Below are positions 42,801 to 53,900 of a stretch of 64,000 bases of DNA, piece after piece. The notes under the pieces were generated by a model. The model ran no database searches. It saw only the letters and a list, made by a program, of their open reading frames with translations, and was not told the origin of the DNA. Position 1 is the first letter of the stretch. The number at the start of each line of letters is the position of its first letter. The DNA is from Ga0077560 sp046330395. Its GTDB lineage: Bacteria > Actinomycetota > Thermoleophilia > Miltoncostaeales > Miltoncostaeaceae. The stretch spans positions 1 through 64,000 of the forward strand of contig JAXLSS010000004.1 of NCBI GenBank assembly GCA_046330395.1, given 5' to 3'. The translations under genes were made by a program, and so were the position numbers.

Positions 42801-45800
42801 AAGGTGATGGGCGTGTACTGCGCGATCAGCATGGGTGCCGGCAGGGTGTTCACGGGCGGGTCGTTCCAGGCGTCCACGCTGGCCGGTGCCGAGAACTCCG
42901 AGGTGGACCCGTAGGTGCCCCCGCCGGTGTCGCGCGTGGCCGTGGCCGTGACCTGGTCGCCGGGGCTCACCCCGGGGACGACGTGGGCGAACACCTGGGC
43001 GCCGCCCCCGGCGTGCACCACGGTGGCGGCGCCCACCGGCACCTGCCCCTCGCCGGCTCCGGACGGGTCGGTGCCGCCGGGGTTGGCGAAGAACTCCACG
43101 CGGTAGGTGCCGGCGGGCACGTCCAGCGTGAACGTGGCGGTGGCGGTGCCCGCGCGGTCGATCACCGAGCCGATCACCGGGGTGTTGAGCAGGCCGTTGG
43201 CCCCGGTGTCGCCATCGCCCAGGTCGTTGGGCGTGATCCCGTCCGCGGGCCCGGCGGGCGTGATGAGTCCCGCCGACAGGTCGATCCCCAGGCCGGCGTT
43301 GGCGAAGATGTCGTTGCCCAGCACCGCGGTGCCCGTGCTGCTGCCGTTCACCAGCACGCCGGTGCCCCCGTTGTGGGCCACCGTGTTGCCCTCCGCGGCC
43401 GTCGCGCCGCCCACGGTGTTGCCGTCGGTGTCCACCCACACCCCGGTGCGGCCGTTGGGCAGCGGGGTGGTGCCGTCGGCGGCCACGCCCAACAGGTTGC
43501 CCTGCACCGTGGTGCCAGAGCCGCCACCGGTGAGGGACACGCCCTCGTGGGTGTTGCCGGAGATGAGGTTGCCCTGGCCGGCCCCCGGCCCGCCCACGCG
43601 GTTGCCGGACCCGGTCACCACCACGCCGTCGGCGTTGGGCAGCGCGGCCGTGCCGTCGGCGACGGTGCCCAGGCGGTTGCCGTGCAGGGTTCCGCCCGTG
43701 CCCGCCAGCCGCACGCCCGCGCCGCCGTTGCCGGAGGCCACGTTGCGGTCGCCGGCCACCGGGCCGCCGACCACGTTGCCGTCGCCGGTCACGCGCAGGC
43801 CGTCGCCGCCGTTGCCCGCGGCGGTGGCGCCGTCGAACGCCAGGCCCAGCCAGTCACCGGCGATGGTGTTCCCCGCCGACCCGCTGAGGATGCCGTTGCC
43901 CCCGAAGCCGCGCACCGCAAGCCCGCGCACCTGCGAGCCGTCGCTGCCCGCGGCCAGGGTGAGACCGTCGGCCCCGCCGCCCGCAGAGGTGCCGTCCAGC
44001 GCCACCACGGGCCGGCCCTGGGCCACCGCGCCGGGCTGGGTAGTGGCGTCCAGGGTGGTGGGGTCCAGCACCGCGGGCAGCGGCGCCCGCAGGGTGATGG
44101 TGTCCCCCACGGGGGAGCCGGAGTGCCCGGGGTCGGATGCCGGGATGTCGAACGCGGAGGACTGGGTGCCGTTGATGGCGTTGGCGTTCTGGATGAAGCG
44201 CCGCAGGGTGCCCTGCCCGGTGCGCATGGTGTCGTACCGCAGCACCTCACCCGTGAAGCCCGTGCCGTTGTTGAAGTGCGACAGGTACAGGTAGCGGCCG
44301 TCGAAGGTGGACCCGCGCGCCCCGTCGGGGTCGGTGCCCACCCCGGCGGCGCCCGGGTCGAACAGGTCCCAGGAGCCCACGGCGCCGAACGCGGCCCGCG
44401 TGTCGTACCGCACCACCCGGCCCGCGGCGCCCGAGGCGTCGGCGTCCTGGCCCAGGTACAGGTAGCGGCCGTCGTAGGTGGCGGTGCGGAAGCCCACCGC
44501 GCCGGCGCCCAGCCCCGCCGCCCCGGGGTCGAAGGCGCTCCAGCTGCCGGCCGCGGCGAACGCCCCGGTGGTGTCCAGCCGCAGCACCTCGCCGCTGGGG
44601 CCCGAGCCGGAATCGGTGGGGGCGAAGTACACGTACCGGCCGTCCCAGGCCATCGCCCCGAACCCCGCGGGGTGGGTGCCCACGCCGTTGGCGGACGGGT
44701 CGAAGGCGGTCCACGACCCGGCGGTGCCGAAGGCGGCCTGCGTGTCGTAGCGCAGCACCTCGCCGCTGGCCCCGCCGGTGTTGCGCAGCGGCGCGAAGTA
44801 CATGTACCGGCCGTCGAACAGCACCGCCGAGAAGCCGCGGGCGTCGCTGCCCACCCCGTTGGCCGCGGGGTCGAAGGTGCTCCAGCCGCCGGGCGTGGTG
44901 AACGCGGCGTGGGTGTCGTAGCGCAGCACCTGGCCGTGCGGGCCGCCGTCCGACACCGAGGGGGCCAGGTACAGGTAGCGGCCGTCGAATGATGCGCCGC
45001 TGTACCCGTCGGGATCGGTGCCCACCCCGTAGTCGCCCGGGTCGAACGCGTCCCAGCTTGAGGATGCGCCGAAGGCCCCGGTGGTGTCGTAGCGCAGCAC
45101 CTCCGCGTGCGGGCCCGAGCCGTTGTCCTCGGGGATGAAGTACACGTAGCGGCCGTCGAAGACCGCGCCGCTGTACCCGTCGGGGTCGGTGCCCACCCCG
45201 TCGTCGCCCGCGTCGTAGCTGGACCACGAGGACGCCGCGGTGTAGGCCCCGGTGGTGTCGTAGCGCAGCACCTCGCCGTGACGGCCCCCCGGCCGCTGGG
45301 AGGGGGCGAAGTACACGTACCGGCCGTCGGAGACGGCGTTCTTGTAGCCCACCGGCTTCACGCCGATGCCCGCCGCGTCGGCGTCGAAGCTGGACCACGC
45401 CCCGGCACCGCCGAAGGCGCCGGCGGCCGGGTCGTCCAGGGTGCTGGTGACCGCGTTGAAGCTGAAACCGGTGGTGACGCCGTTCACATCCGTGCCGCTC
45501 AGCACCACGCGGTTGACGTGCTCCGCGGCGGCCAGCGCCGGGAAGCCGTCGCCCGCCGTGGGTCGCATGCCGCCGGGCAGGGCGCCCGCGGCGTTGCTGA
45601 AGCGGTAGGAGCCGCCGGAGTACGTCACCGCACCGGGGCCGGAGTACGTCTGCTCGGCCCACACGTCCTGCTGGGTGAAGCCGGGGCGCAGGCCCGCGGC
45701 CGGGGCGATGTCGCGGGAGTTCACCGCCGCCCAGTAGGTGCCATTCCCAGGCACCGTCACCGACCAGCCGCCCGCGCCGTCGGTGGTGGTGGTGGCCGCC

Positions 45801-47749
45801 ACCGGGTCGCCGGCGTCCGGGACGCCGTTGCCCTGATCGGCGAACACCCACACCTGCACGCCGGCCACGCCCACGCCGTCGTCCGCGATGGCGCCGTTGC
45901 CGTTGACGTCCTCCACCACCGACCCGGCGATGTGCGCCACCGACATGGGGGTGAGCGCCGCCGAGAACTCGCTGGTGGCGCCCAGGCCGCCGCCGGCGGG
46001 GGCGCTGGTGAGGGCGGCCATCAGGGGCATGGTGGTGGGGGTGCTGAGGGACACCGTGAACCGGCTGATCCCGCCGGAGCTGGTGACCGGCCGCACCAGC
46101 CGCGGCGCGCTCACGGCCGACGCGCCCGTGCCGGCCACCTCCAGCAGGTACCGGCCCGCCGGGACGTCCAGCTGCACGGTGGCGGTGACCTTCCCCGCAT
46201 CGGCCGTGAGGGAGGTGAGCTCGGGGTGGTTGAGCAGGCCGTTCGCGCCCCGGTCGGCGTCACCCGCGTCGTTGGCCGTGGGTCCGGCGCGCCCCAGGTC
46301 CACGGGCTGCCCGGTGCCCACCGTGGTGTTGCCGATCACGGTGTTGCCCGTGGCCCCCGCCCCGGTGATGACCACCGCGGCGTCCGTGCCGATGCCCAGC
46401 TGGTTGCCGGCGCCGGTGCCGCCGATGAGGTTGCCCGGCGAGCCGTCGATGCGCACCGCCGCCACCAGACCCCGGTCGGGGCGGTGCCCGTCGGTGCCCA
46501 GGACGTCGCAGGTGAGCGTGCTGCCGCCCGCCGCGCCGTCGATGCGCACGGCCGTGGCCGCGCCGGTGATGCCGAGGCCCCGCACCACCACGCCGCCGGA
46601 GGCGATGCGCAGCGCGGGGGTGCCGGCGGCGGAGGCGTCCACCGTCACGGTGGGGGCCGGCGGGGCGCCCCCCGTCGCACAGCGGGCGTCCGATCCCGCC
46701 GCCGCGTCGATGCGCATTGGGGTGGTGATGGCCGGCAGGGGCGAGGTGGGCTGGATCACCCAGTGCTGGTCGGGGTTCTGCACCGACCCCAGGTCGGAGA
46801 TGGGGATGTCGAAGTGCACGGTGTCCACCAGGGGGCTGGCGTTGGCCTCCTGGATGGCGGCCCGCAGGGTGCATTCCGGCCGCGTGATGGTGATGTCCAC
46901 GCCGGTCGCGCACACCCCGTCGCCCGGTTCCGCGTCCGGGGCGTCGCCCCCGGAGTTCACCACCGCGGTGATGCTGCCGCGGCTGAACGGCCCCACGGTG
47001 CCGGATCGCGGGGTGACGGCGACCGGCGCCGGGTCTGGCAGGGGCGCGGGGGTGAGGGGCGGCGGCGTCACGGGCGCGGGCGTCAGGGGCGGCGGGGCGG
47101 TGGTGCCGGGGTCCGCGGGGGACGTGGTGCCGGCCGGCGCCGTGGTGCCCGGCTGGTCGGGGGTGGCCGGGTCCGGCGTGGTGGTGCCCGGCTGCTCCGG
47201 GGTGGTGGGCTGAGCGGGATCGGTGGGGGCGGGTGGGGTCTCCACGGGGGCGACCGCGAACGGCCCGGCCAGCGTGATGGCGCTCACGTCCACGCCGGTC
47301 AGCGTCACGGGCGCGGTGGCGCTGAGGCCGGCCACCGGCCCAAGGAGCCGGCCGTCCAGCACCAGGTGCGGCGCCAGCAGGCCGCCGGTGGCGGGCTGGG
47401 ACCCGTCGATGGACAGCTCGTCGGTGATCTGCGGGTAGGGGGTGGCCGGGGTGAGCCGCAGCGCGCCGTCCACGGTGGCGGCGCCGCCCTCCCAGGCGGA
47501 CACGTCGATGGTGATGGCGTCCGGGCCGGGGGTGGCGTCGGCCTCCTGGATGGCCGCGCGCAGGGTGCACGCCGGGGCACCGGCGGCGGTGAGGTCGCCC
47601 GTGTCGCAGCGGCCGTCGCCGGGCACGAGGTCCGGTGTGTCGGCGGTGCTGGTGACCACGATCGGCGCATGCGGCGCCTGGGCCCCCGCCACACCGGGCA
47701 GGGCCACCATGGTCATCACCGCAAGGACTGCGGCGGCGGTGCGGATCAT
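39888..47749 (-). CDS. Giant cell-surface protein with beta-helix, propeller and cadherin/Ig-like domains (frameshifted near 3' end)
   Basis: A surface protein of about 2,620 residues. ATG 47749 overlaps the pseudokinase stop and begins a signal peptide (1-23, ending GVAGA). In order: two CSLREC-type N-terminal modules (about 25-80 and 263-317, each with CTLRAAIQEA), right-handed beta-helix repeats (about 367-500), an SdrD-B-like domain (about 608-690), seven 57-residue propeller repeats (778-1174), a second beta-helix (about 1217-1497), three calcium-binding cadherin-like repeats (about 1634-2024), five Ig/He_PIG-like domains (about 2027-2404), a Pro/Thr-rich wall-spanning linker and one membrane helix (about 2516-2539). 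The main frame then becomes Arg/Cys-rich nonsense to 39908. Shifting one frame near 40130 gives a sensible basic tail ending at 39888. Likely an adhesin; ligand unknown. Confidence 0.85.
44228..45418 (-). repeat. Seven tandem propeller repeats inside the giant surface protein
   Basis: Seven consecutive units of about 57 residues share the pattern SWxxFDPGxxGVGTDPDGY, FDGRYVYFAP and GEVLRYDT. Exactly seven units argue for one closed seven-bladed beta-propeller. DNA of the units is similar enough to recombine or confuse assembly. Confidence 0.75.
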
Positions 47750-49059
47750 CGACCGGTTCCGGACGCACCTGCCAGCGCGCGCTGTGGATCGCCGGATTCC
47801 ACCGCGGTGACCCCCACCAGCAGGGCGGGACGCGGGTCGGACAGGGCCCCCAGGCGGGCGCCCACCGAACCGGCCACCACCATGGCGGCGGTGAGGCGCG
47901 GCCCCAGCTCGGGCGCGTCCCACGCGTCGCCGCCCAGGGCGGCCGCCAGCGCCTGCGGCAGGGCCGCCCCGTCGTGGGCGACGGCCACCTGCACGTGCGG
48001 CGCGCGGTATGCGCACATGATCTCCACGGTGCGGGCGCCGCGCGAGGTGGCCTCCCGCACCAGGTTCACCAGGATCTGCCGCAGGGCATCCGGGTCGCAC
48101 CACGCCACGTGCTCACCCCCGCGCGCGGTCACCGTGGTGCGCTCCGTGGTGGTGGCCCCGGCCACATCGGCCAGCAGCTCGTCAAGGTCCACCGAGCCCA
48201 GGGTGCGCGACATGCCGGCCCGGCCCGCGCCCACCAGGGCCTCCAGGTCGCTCAGCAGGTCCTCCGGCGCCGACCCGGCGCGGGCGTCACCCGTGGTGAT
48301 CGCCCGGCGCAACTCGGTCAGCGCGGCGTCCACCACGCGCGCCCGCCGCCGGCCCCGGGAGGTGCGCCCGCGGCCCATGAACTCGCGTTCCTGGTCCTCG
48401 CGCGTGCGGTGGGTGAGCAGCACGAAGATGCCCACGGCGCACGCGGGCACCACGAAGGCCACGATGAAGGTGGCGAGCGCCCCCAGCCGCCACAGCCGGT
48501 CGTCCTCGCCCTGGATCTGCTCCAGCAGGTCGTCGCGGCCCGCGGTGAGGGCCGAGCGGGCCGTGGTGAAGGCCGTCTCCAGGTCGGCCACCCCCCGCTG
48601 CCCGCGCCGGGCGTCGCGGGTGCGGATGGCCGTGAGGGCGTGGCCCGCCACCACCATGAACCGGTCCAGCCGCAGCACCGTGGCGGGCCGGGCCAGCGGG
48701 GACGAGCCGTCGGCCGACTCCATCGCCGCCTTCACGCCCCCGATGGCCTGCTGGGCGTCCTGGGTGGAGGATGCGATGGCCGTGCGGGAATCGGTGCCGT
48801 AGGTCAGGTCGACGCTGCGCAGCAGGGCGGCGAACCCGATCTGCGAGCGCACCACCGTGATGGACCGCAGCGTCTCGTCCACCGAGTTGAGGCTGGCAGC
48901 ACGCGCCACCACCTGCCGGGACCGGTAGCCGATGGAGAACACGGATGCGGCCACCAGGGCCACCACCAGGCCGCACGCCACCGCCACCAGGACGGATCGG
49001 CGCCGGTTCCCGCTGATCGCGCGGATGTCCAGCCGGGGTATGGGTGGTCGCCGGCCCAT
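47746..49059 (-). CDS. Membrane sensor with degenerate histidine-kinase-like domain
   Basis: A 437-residue protein with two membrane helices (about 25-45 and 190-212). They flank an external helical sensor of about 145 residues, like CHASE3 or four-helix-bundle sensors. The cytoplasmic part resembles a histidine kinase but lacks a phospho-accepting His, and its ATP-binding boxes are decayed: LVNLVREATSRG lacks the usual second Asn of the N-box, and AHDGAALPQ replaces the G1 box. It is probably a pseudokinase that signals by contact. Its stop overlaps the giant surface-protein start by 4 bp, so the two are coupled, and a GGDEF gene lies 64 bp upstream. Confidence 0.75.
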   Translation of the reverse strand: MGRRPPIPRLDIRAISGNRRRSVLVAVACGLVVALVAASVFSIGYRSRQVVARAASLNSVDETLRSITVVRSQIGFAALLRSVDLTYGTDSRTAIASSTQDAQQAIGGVKAAMESADGSSPLARPATVLRLDRFMVVAGHALTAIRTRDARRGQRGVADLETAFTTARSALTAGRDDLLEQIQGEDDRLWRLGALATFIVAFVVPACAVGIFVLLTHRTREDQEREFMGRGRTSRGRRRARVVDAALTELRRAITTGDARAGSAPEDLLSDLEALVGAGRAGMSRTLGSVDLDELLADVAGATTTERTTVTARGGEHVAWCDPDALRQILVNLVREATSRGARTVEIMCAYRAPHVQVAVAHDGAALPQALAAALGGDAWDAPELGPRLTAAMVVAGSVGARLGALSDPRPALLVGVTAVESGDPQRALAGASGTGR

Positions 49060-49123
49060 AAATCCCTTGTCGGCACCGCGGTTGCAAGATGAAGACCCTG
49101 CACCGGCGACCCCGAGGATCCGA

Positions 49124-50758
49124 TCAGGCCGGTGCGGCGGGCGCGGGTGCCTGCGGGGCCGCGGCGATGCCGGGCGGCGGGGCTACCGCGTACCCGTTCT
49201 TGCCACGGCGTTTGGCCTGGTACATGGCCGCGTCGGCCCGCCGCAGCAGGGCGTCGGCGTCCTCGTTGGGCTCGCCCAGCGCGATGCCCGCGCTGATGCC
49301 GATGTGGACAACCGTCCCGTTCACGGCGATGGGCGCGCCGATGGCGATGCACACGCGGTCGGCCACCCGGGTGGCCTCCTCGGCCGCGGTCACCGAGGTG
49401 AGCAGCATCACGAACTCGTCGCCGCCCATGCGGGCCACCAGGTCGCCGGGGCGCACCAGCGTGGCCAGCCGGCGGGCGGCGGCCACCAGCACGTCGTCGC
49501 CGGCCCGGTGGCCCAGCGAGTCGTTGACGCCCTTGAACCCGTCCAGGTCCAGGTACAGCACGGCGAACATGGGGCCGCCGCCGGCGTGCTCCTCCACCGT
49601 CTGCGACAGGCGCGCCAGCATGTGGGCGCGGTTGGCCAGGCCCGTGAGCCCGTCGTGGGCCGCCTCGTGGGCGATGAGGCGCGACCACCCGGCCAGCGAG
49701 CTGTAGCGGATGGCGGCCTGCCAGGCGGCGGCCGCGTGCCGCACCAGCAGGCGCAGGGCCTGCACGCGCGTGTCGTCCTTGGGGAGCGGCTCGGCCGACC
49801 ACACCCGCAGCGCGGCGGCGCGGTTCTCGTTGCTCCAGATGGGCAGCACCAGGCAGTCGGCGAAGCCGGACAGGTGCAGCCATTGCAGCTCGGCGGCGTC
49901 GCCGGTGTGGCCCACGGCCACCGGCTCCCCGGTGCTGAGGCTCCGCTCCAGACCCATCTGGGCGGTCGGCGCGGGGCTGCGGCCCTCGCCCTGCACGTGG
50001 GCGGTGCGCCAGGTGCCGCCGGCGTCGCGCTGGCACACCTCGGCGCGGGTGAAGCCAAGGTCCACCACCGCCTGCAGCATGCCGCGCAGCACCGCCTCCG
50101 GTGCCACGGTGGTGGTGATCTGCCGGGAGTGGTCGGCCACCAGCTCCAGCTCGTCCGTCCGCCGCCGGGCGTTGGTGAGGGTGTGGTGCGCGCGGTCCAG
50201 GTCGTCGCGCAGCCGGGCCGCCATGTAGCCGGCGGGCACGGCCACGATGGCCACCGCGGCCAGCTGCTGCAGCGCCAGCCGCACCAGCTCGGCGCCCGAC
50301 GTGCCCGTGGGCAGGGTGTTGAGCCGCATGCCCACGTACGCCAGCCCCAGCGCCAGCCAGGTGATGGCGGCGGGCACCGGGCCGAACGCCGCGCCCGCGC
50401 CCAGCACGGGGATCAGGAGAGCCACCCAGGCCAGGGGCGTGGCGGTGGGGTCCAGCATCAGGGCGGCCACCAGGGCCAGGAGGGTGTCGACGACCAGCTG
50501 CACACCGGCCACCCAGGGGCGTTCCGGGCGCAGCGGGGGGCGCACGGCCAGCCAGAGGTTGCGCACGCTGTTGGCGCAGGCCAGGCCCGCCACCACCATT
50601 GCGGTGCTGTGCGTGAGGGCCACGGCGCCGCCGCCCGACCCGGCGGTGAGTACCAGGGCGGCGAAGGCCAGCGACAGCGCCACGCGCACCGCCCGCAGGC
50701 CACGCATCAGCGCCGCGTGTCCCGACGCGGTCCAGTCCTCCGTCACGTGTGTGCGCAC
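49124..50758 (-). CDS. Membrane-bound GAF-GGDEF diguanylate cyclase
   Basis: A 544-residue protein with about six N-terminal membrane helices (about 20-185), a coiled-coil linker, a GAF-like domain (about 215-345) and a C-terminal GGDEF domain (about 375-530). RMGGDEF is intact and the inhibitory site RPGD stands five residues before it, so this should be an active, product-inhibited c-di-GMP synthase. The start is uncertain: GTG 50758 gives the longest form, GTG 50746 and ATG 50707 are alternatives. It is first in a minus-strand run leading to the pseudokinase and the giant surface protein. Confidence 0.88.
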   Translation of the reverse strand: MRTHVTEDWTASGHAALMRGLRAVRVALSLAFAALVLTAGSGGGAVALTHSTAMVVAGLACANSVRNLWLAVRPPLRPERPWVAGVQLVVDTLLALVAALMLDPTATPLAWVALLIPVLGAGAAFGPVPAAITWLALGLAYVGMRLNTLPTGTSGAELVRLALQQLAAVAIVAVPAGYMAARLRDDLDRAHHTLTNARRRTDELELVADHSRQITTTVAPEAVLRGMLQAVVDLGFTRAEVCQRDAGGTWRTAHVQGEGRSPAPTAQMGLERSLSTGEPVAVGHTGDAAELQWLHLSGFADCLVLPIWSNENRAAALRVWSAEPLPKDDTRVQALRLLVRHAAAAWQAAIRYSSLAGWSRLIAHEAAHDGLTGLANRAHMLARLSQTVEEHAGGGPMFAVLYLDLDGFKGVNDSLGHRAGDDVLVAAARRLATLVRPGDLVARMGGDEFVMLLTSVTAAEEATRVADRVCIAIGAPIAVNGTVVHIGISAGIALGEPNEDADALLRRADAAMYQAKRRGKNGYAVAPPPGIAAAPQAPAPAAPA

Positions 50759-50838
50759 ATCGGCACGCGCCGATCCCTCCGACGATCTCCCCGCCCGTAT
50801 CGGTCTCCGGGGGGTGTGTCTGAAACCGGGGGCCGCAA

Positions 50839-50858
50839 CCGCCCGCGCGTGAGGGCGG
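50839..50858. promoter_or_regulatory. Hairpin in the gap between divergent giant-protein operons
   Basis: CCGCCC and GGGCGG pair around an 8-nt loop in the 183-bp divergent region between the GGDEF gene and the FG-GAP giant. Nothing else clear is seen there apart from AGAGGAA at about 50910-50916, which is too far from ATG 50942 to be its ribosome-binding site. The hairpin may be an operator or a leader structure. Confidence 0.3.
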
Positions 50859-50941
50859 GCATGCGGGTCCGCCCGCGTCTCAGGAACCCGGTCGCCGCGG
50901 CCGATTCAAGAGGAATACGACGCTTCGGCGGACCATCACTG

Positions 50942-53900
50942 ATGTCTTTGCACGGCACCCCGAACCACGGGACCACCCCAGCGCGCGCGCATCGGCGAGG
51001 ATGGTTCGCGCTCGCGTTCGGCCTCGCGGCGGCCGTGCTGGGGCTGGCGCAGCAGGCCCCGGTGCAGGCGGCGGCCCCGGCCACGATCGACCTGGCCACG
51101 GCGGGCAACGTGGCCATCCGCATCGACGGCGCCGCGGCCAACAACGAGACCGGCTGGACGCTGAGGGACGCCGGTGACGTCAACAACGACGGCATCCACG
51201 ACATCCTGGTGGGCGCCGCATCCGGCGGCGCGGCGGGGGCGAACGCGGCCTACGTGGTGTGGGGCGGCGCCACGCCGCGCATGGTCGACCTCAACGCCCT
51301 GGGGACCAACGGGTTCAAGATCAACGGCCTGGCGGCCGGCAGCGCGCTCGGCGTGGGGGGCGTCGCCATGGGCGACCTCAACGGCGACGGATACGACGAC
51401 ATCGCGGTCACCAGCTGGGGCAGCGCGTACGTGGTGTTCGGCAAGGCCACCAACACGACGGTCAACGTGACCTCCCTCGGCGCCGGCGGCTACGTGGTGG
51501 ATGCCTCGGGGCTGACCAACTCCTCCGGCTGGTCGCTCGACGCGGGCGACGTCAACGGCGACGGCAAGCTCGACCTGGTGATGGGCCAGGACCAGGCCGA
51601 CCTGAACGCACGCACCAACTCCGGTTCCGTGTTCGTGGTGTTCGGCAAGGCCAGCACCAGCACGGTGAGCCTCACCGCGCTGGGGGCAGCGGGCTGGCGC
51701 ATCGACGGAGCCACCGCAGGGATCAAGGCCGGGTATCAGGTGGCCGCGGGCGACGTCACCGGCGACGGGAAGGCCGACGTCCTCCTCACGGCGATGCTGG
51801 CCGACTACAACGGCCGCACCGATTCGGGCTCGGCCTGGGTGGTGTTCGGCAAGGCCGGCACCGGCAACGTCGACCTCAACGCCATCGGCGGGGCCGGCTA
51901 CCGCATCGATGGCGCCCAGCTCGGCGAGAACGTCAGCTCGGTGGCCACCACGGGGGACATGAACGGCGACGGCATCAACGACGTCGTCATCGGCGCGCCG
52001 TGGACATGGGTGCCGGAGCACGCCGCCAACGCGGGCGCCGCCTACGTGGTGTGGGGGAAGAGCAGCACCACCAACATCGACCTCAACGCCATCGGCGCCC
52101 AGGGCTTCCGGATCTACGGCACCGGGGACTCCGATCAGACCGGCCTCACCGTGCGCGGGGCCGGGGACATCAACGGCGACGGCCTGGGCGACGTGTACGT
52201 GGGCGCCCCGTATGCGGACAACAACGGCCGCACCGACTCCGGGTCGGCCTACGTGGTGTTCGGCAAGGGCACCACGTCGACCTCGACCTGGGCGCCCTCG
52301 GCGCCCAGGGCTTCCGCATCGACGGCGCCGCCGCCGGCGACGCGTCGGGGGCGAGCGACAGCGGGCAGGGCGGCGGGATCATCGCCGACCAGACCGGCGA
52401 CGGCATGCCCGAGGTGCTCACCCCCGCGTACGGGGCGGACCCCTCGGCACGCACAAACGCCGGGCAGGCGTACGTGGTGTCCACCAGCCTCGTGCTGCCC
52501 GGCGCCACCACCGACCCCGCATCGTCCGTCGGCGCCACCACGGCCACGCTCAACGGCACCGTCAACCCCAACGGCCAGTCGGCGAGTTCGTGGTTCGAGT
52601 ACGGGCCCACCACCGCCTACGGGTCCACCACCTCCAGCACCGCGGCGGGAGCGGGCAGCGGCCCGGTGGCGGCCGCCGCGGGCGTCACGGGGCTCACCCC
52701 GGACACCGTCTACCACTACCGCCTGGTGGTGCAGGACAGCGACGGCTACACGATGTACGGCGCCGACCGTACGGCGGCCACCGCGCCCGATGTCACGGGC
52801 GGGTCGGCCGACTGGCGGAGCGTGGCGTCGGTCACCATCAGCGCGGGCGGCACCCCCGCGCCGGGCGGGGTGGCGCCCACGAGCTACGAGCACCGCACCT
52901 CCACCGACGGCGGGGTCACGTGGAGCGTCGCCGCCGCGGGCGGCAGCGTGTCGGTGAGCGCCGAGGGCGAGACCCAGGTGCAGTTCCGCTCGGTGGACGG
53001 GGGGCTCACCAGCGACTGGGCGCCGGCCACGGCCACCGCCGCGTCCACGGCGCGCATCGACCGCACGGCGCCTGGCACACCGGGCGCGGCCGGCGGCAGC
53101 CTGTCCTGGTCGAACGCCGCCTCGGGCAACGTCACGGCACAGCCCGGCACCGACACCGGCCCCGCGGGTCTGCTGGGCAGCTACTACCTCAACAGCACCC
53201 TCACCGGACCCCCGGTGCTCACCCGCACCGAGGCGGTGGACTTCAACTGGGGCGGCGGCATGCCGGACCCGCTCGTCCCGTATCCCCCGTTCTCGGTGCG
53301 CTGGGAGGGCGGGGTGACGGCGCCCAGCACCGGTACCTACACGTTCCGCACGCTCACCGACGACGGCGTGCGGCTGTGGATCGACGGCCAGCTGGTGATC
53401 GACAACTGGACGCTGCACGCGGTCACGGCCGACACCGCCGCGCCGGTGACGCTGGTGGCCGGGCGGACCTACCCGGTGGTGATGGAGTACTACGAGAACA
53501 TGGGGCAGGCCGAGGCGCACCTGCAGTGGCAGACGCCCGGCGGCGGCGGTTTCGTGGCCGTCCCGCAGGCCCAGCTGTCGCCCCTGACCTACGAGCACCG
53601 CGAGAGCACCGACGGGGGCACCACCTGGTCGGCCGCCGTTGCGGGCGCGCAGCCGTCGGTGAGCGATCAGGGCGAGACCCTGGTGCAGTTCCGCGCCACG
53701 GACGCCGCCGGCAACGTCTCCGGCTGGGGCCCCACCGCGGGCACCGCCGGGGCCACCGTGCGCCTGGACCGCACCGCCCCGGGTGGCAACCCCACCTCCG
53801 AGCTGGTCAGCAACGGCACCTTCGAGGCGCCGGCCATCGGTTCCGGCTTCCAGCAGGGCAACGCCGGGCAGGGCTACGGGGCCTGGAGCATCACCTCGGG

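Noticed and set aside
45107..48802. Plus-strand frame of 1,231 codons opposite the giant surface protein
   Set aside because: The translation is His/Arg/Gly-rich without domains and lies antisense to well-defined repeats; it is a shadow.
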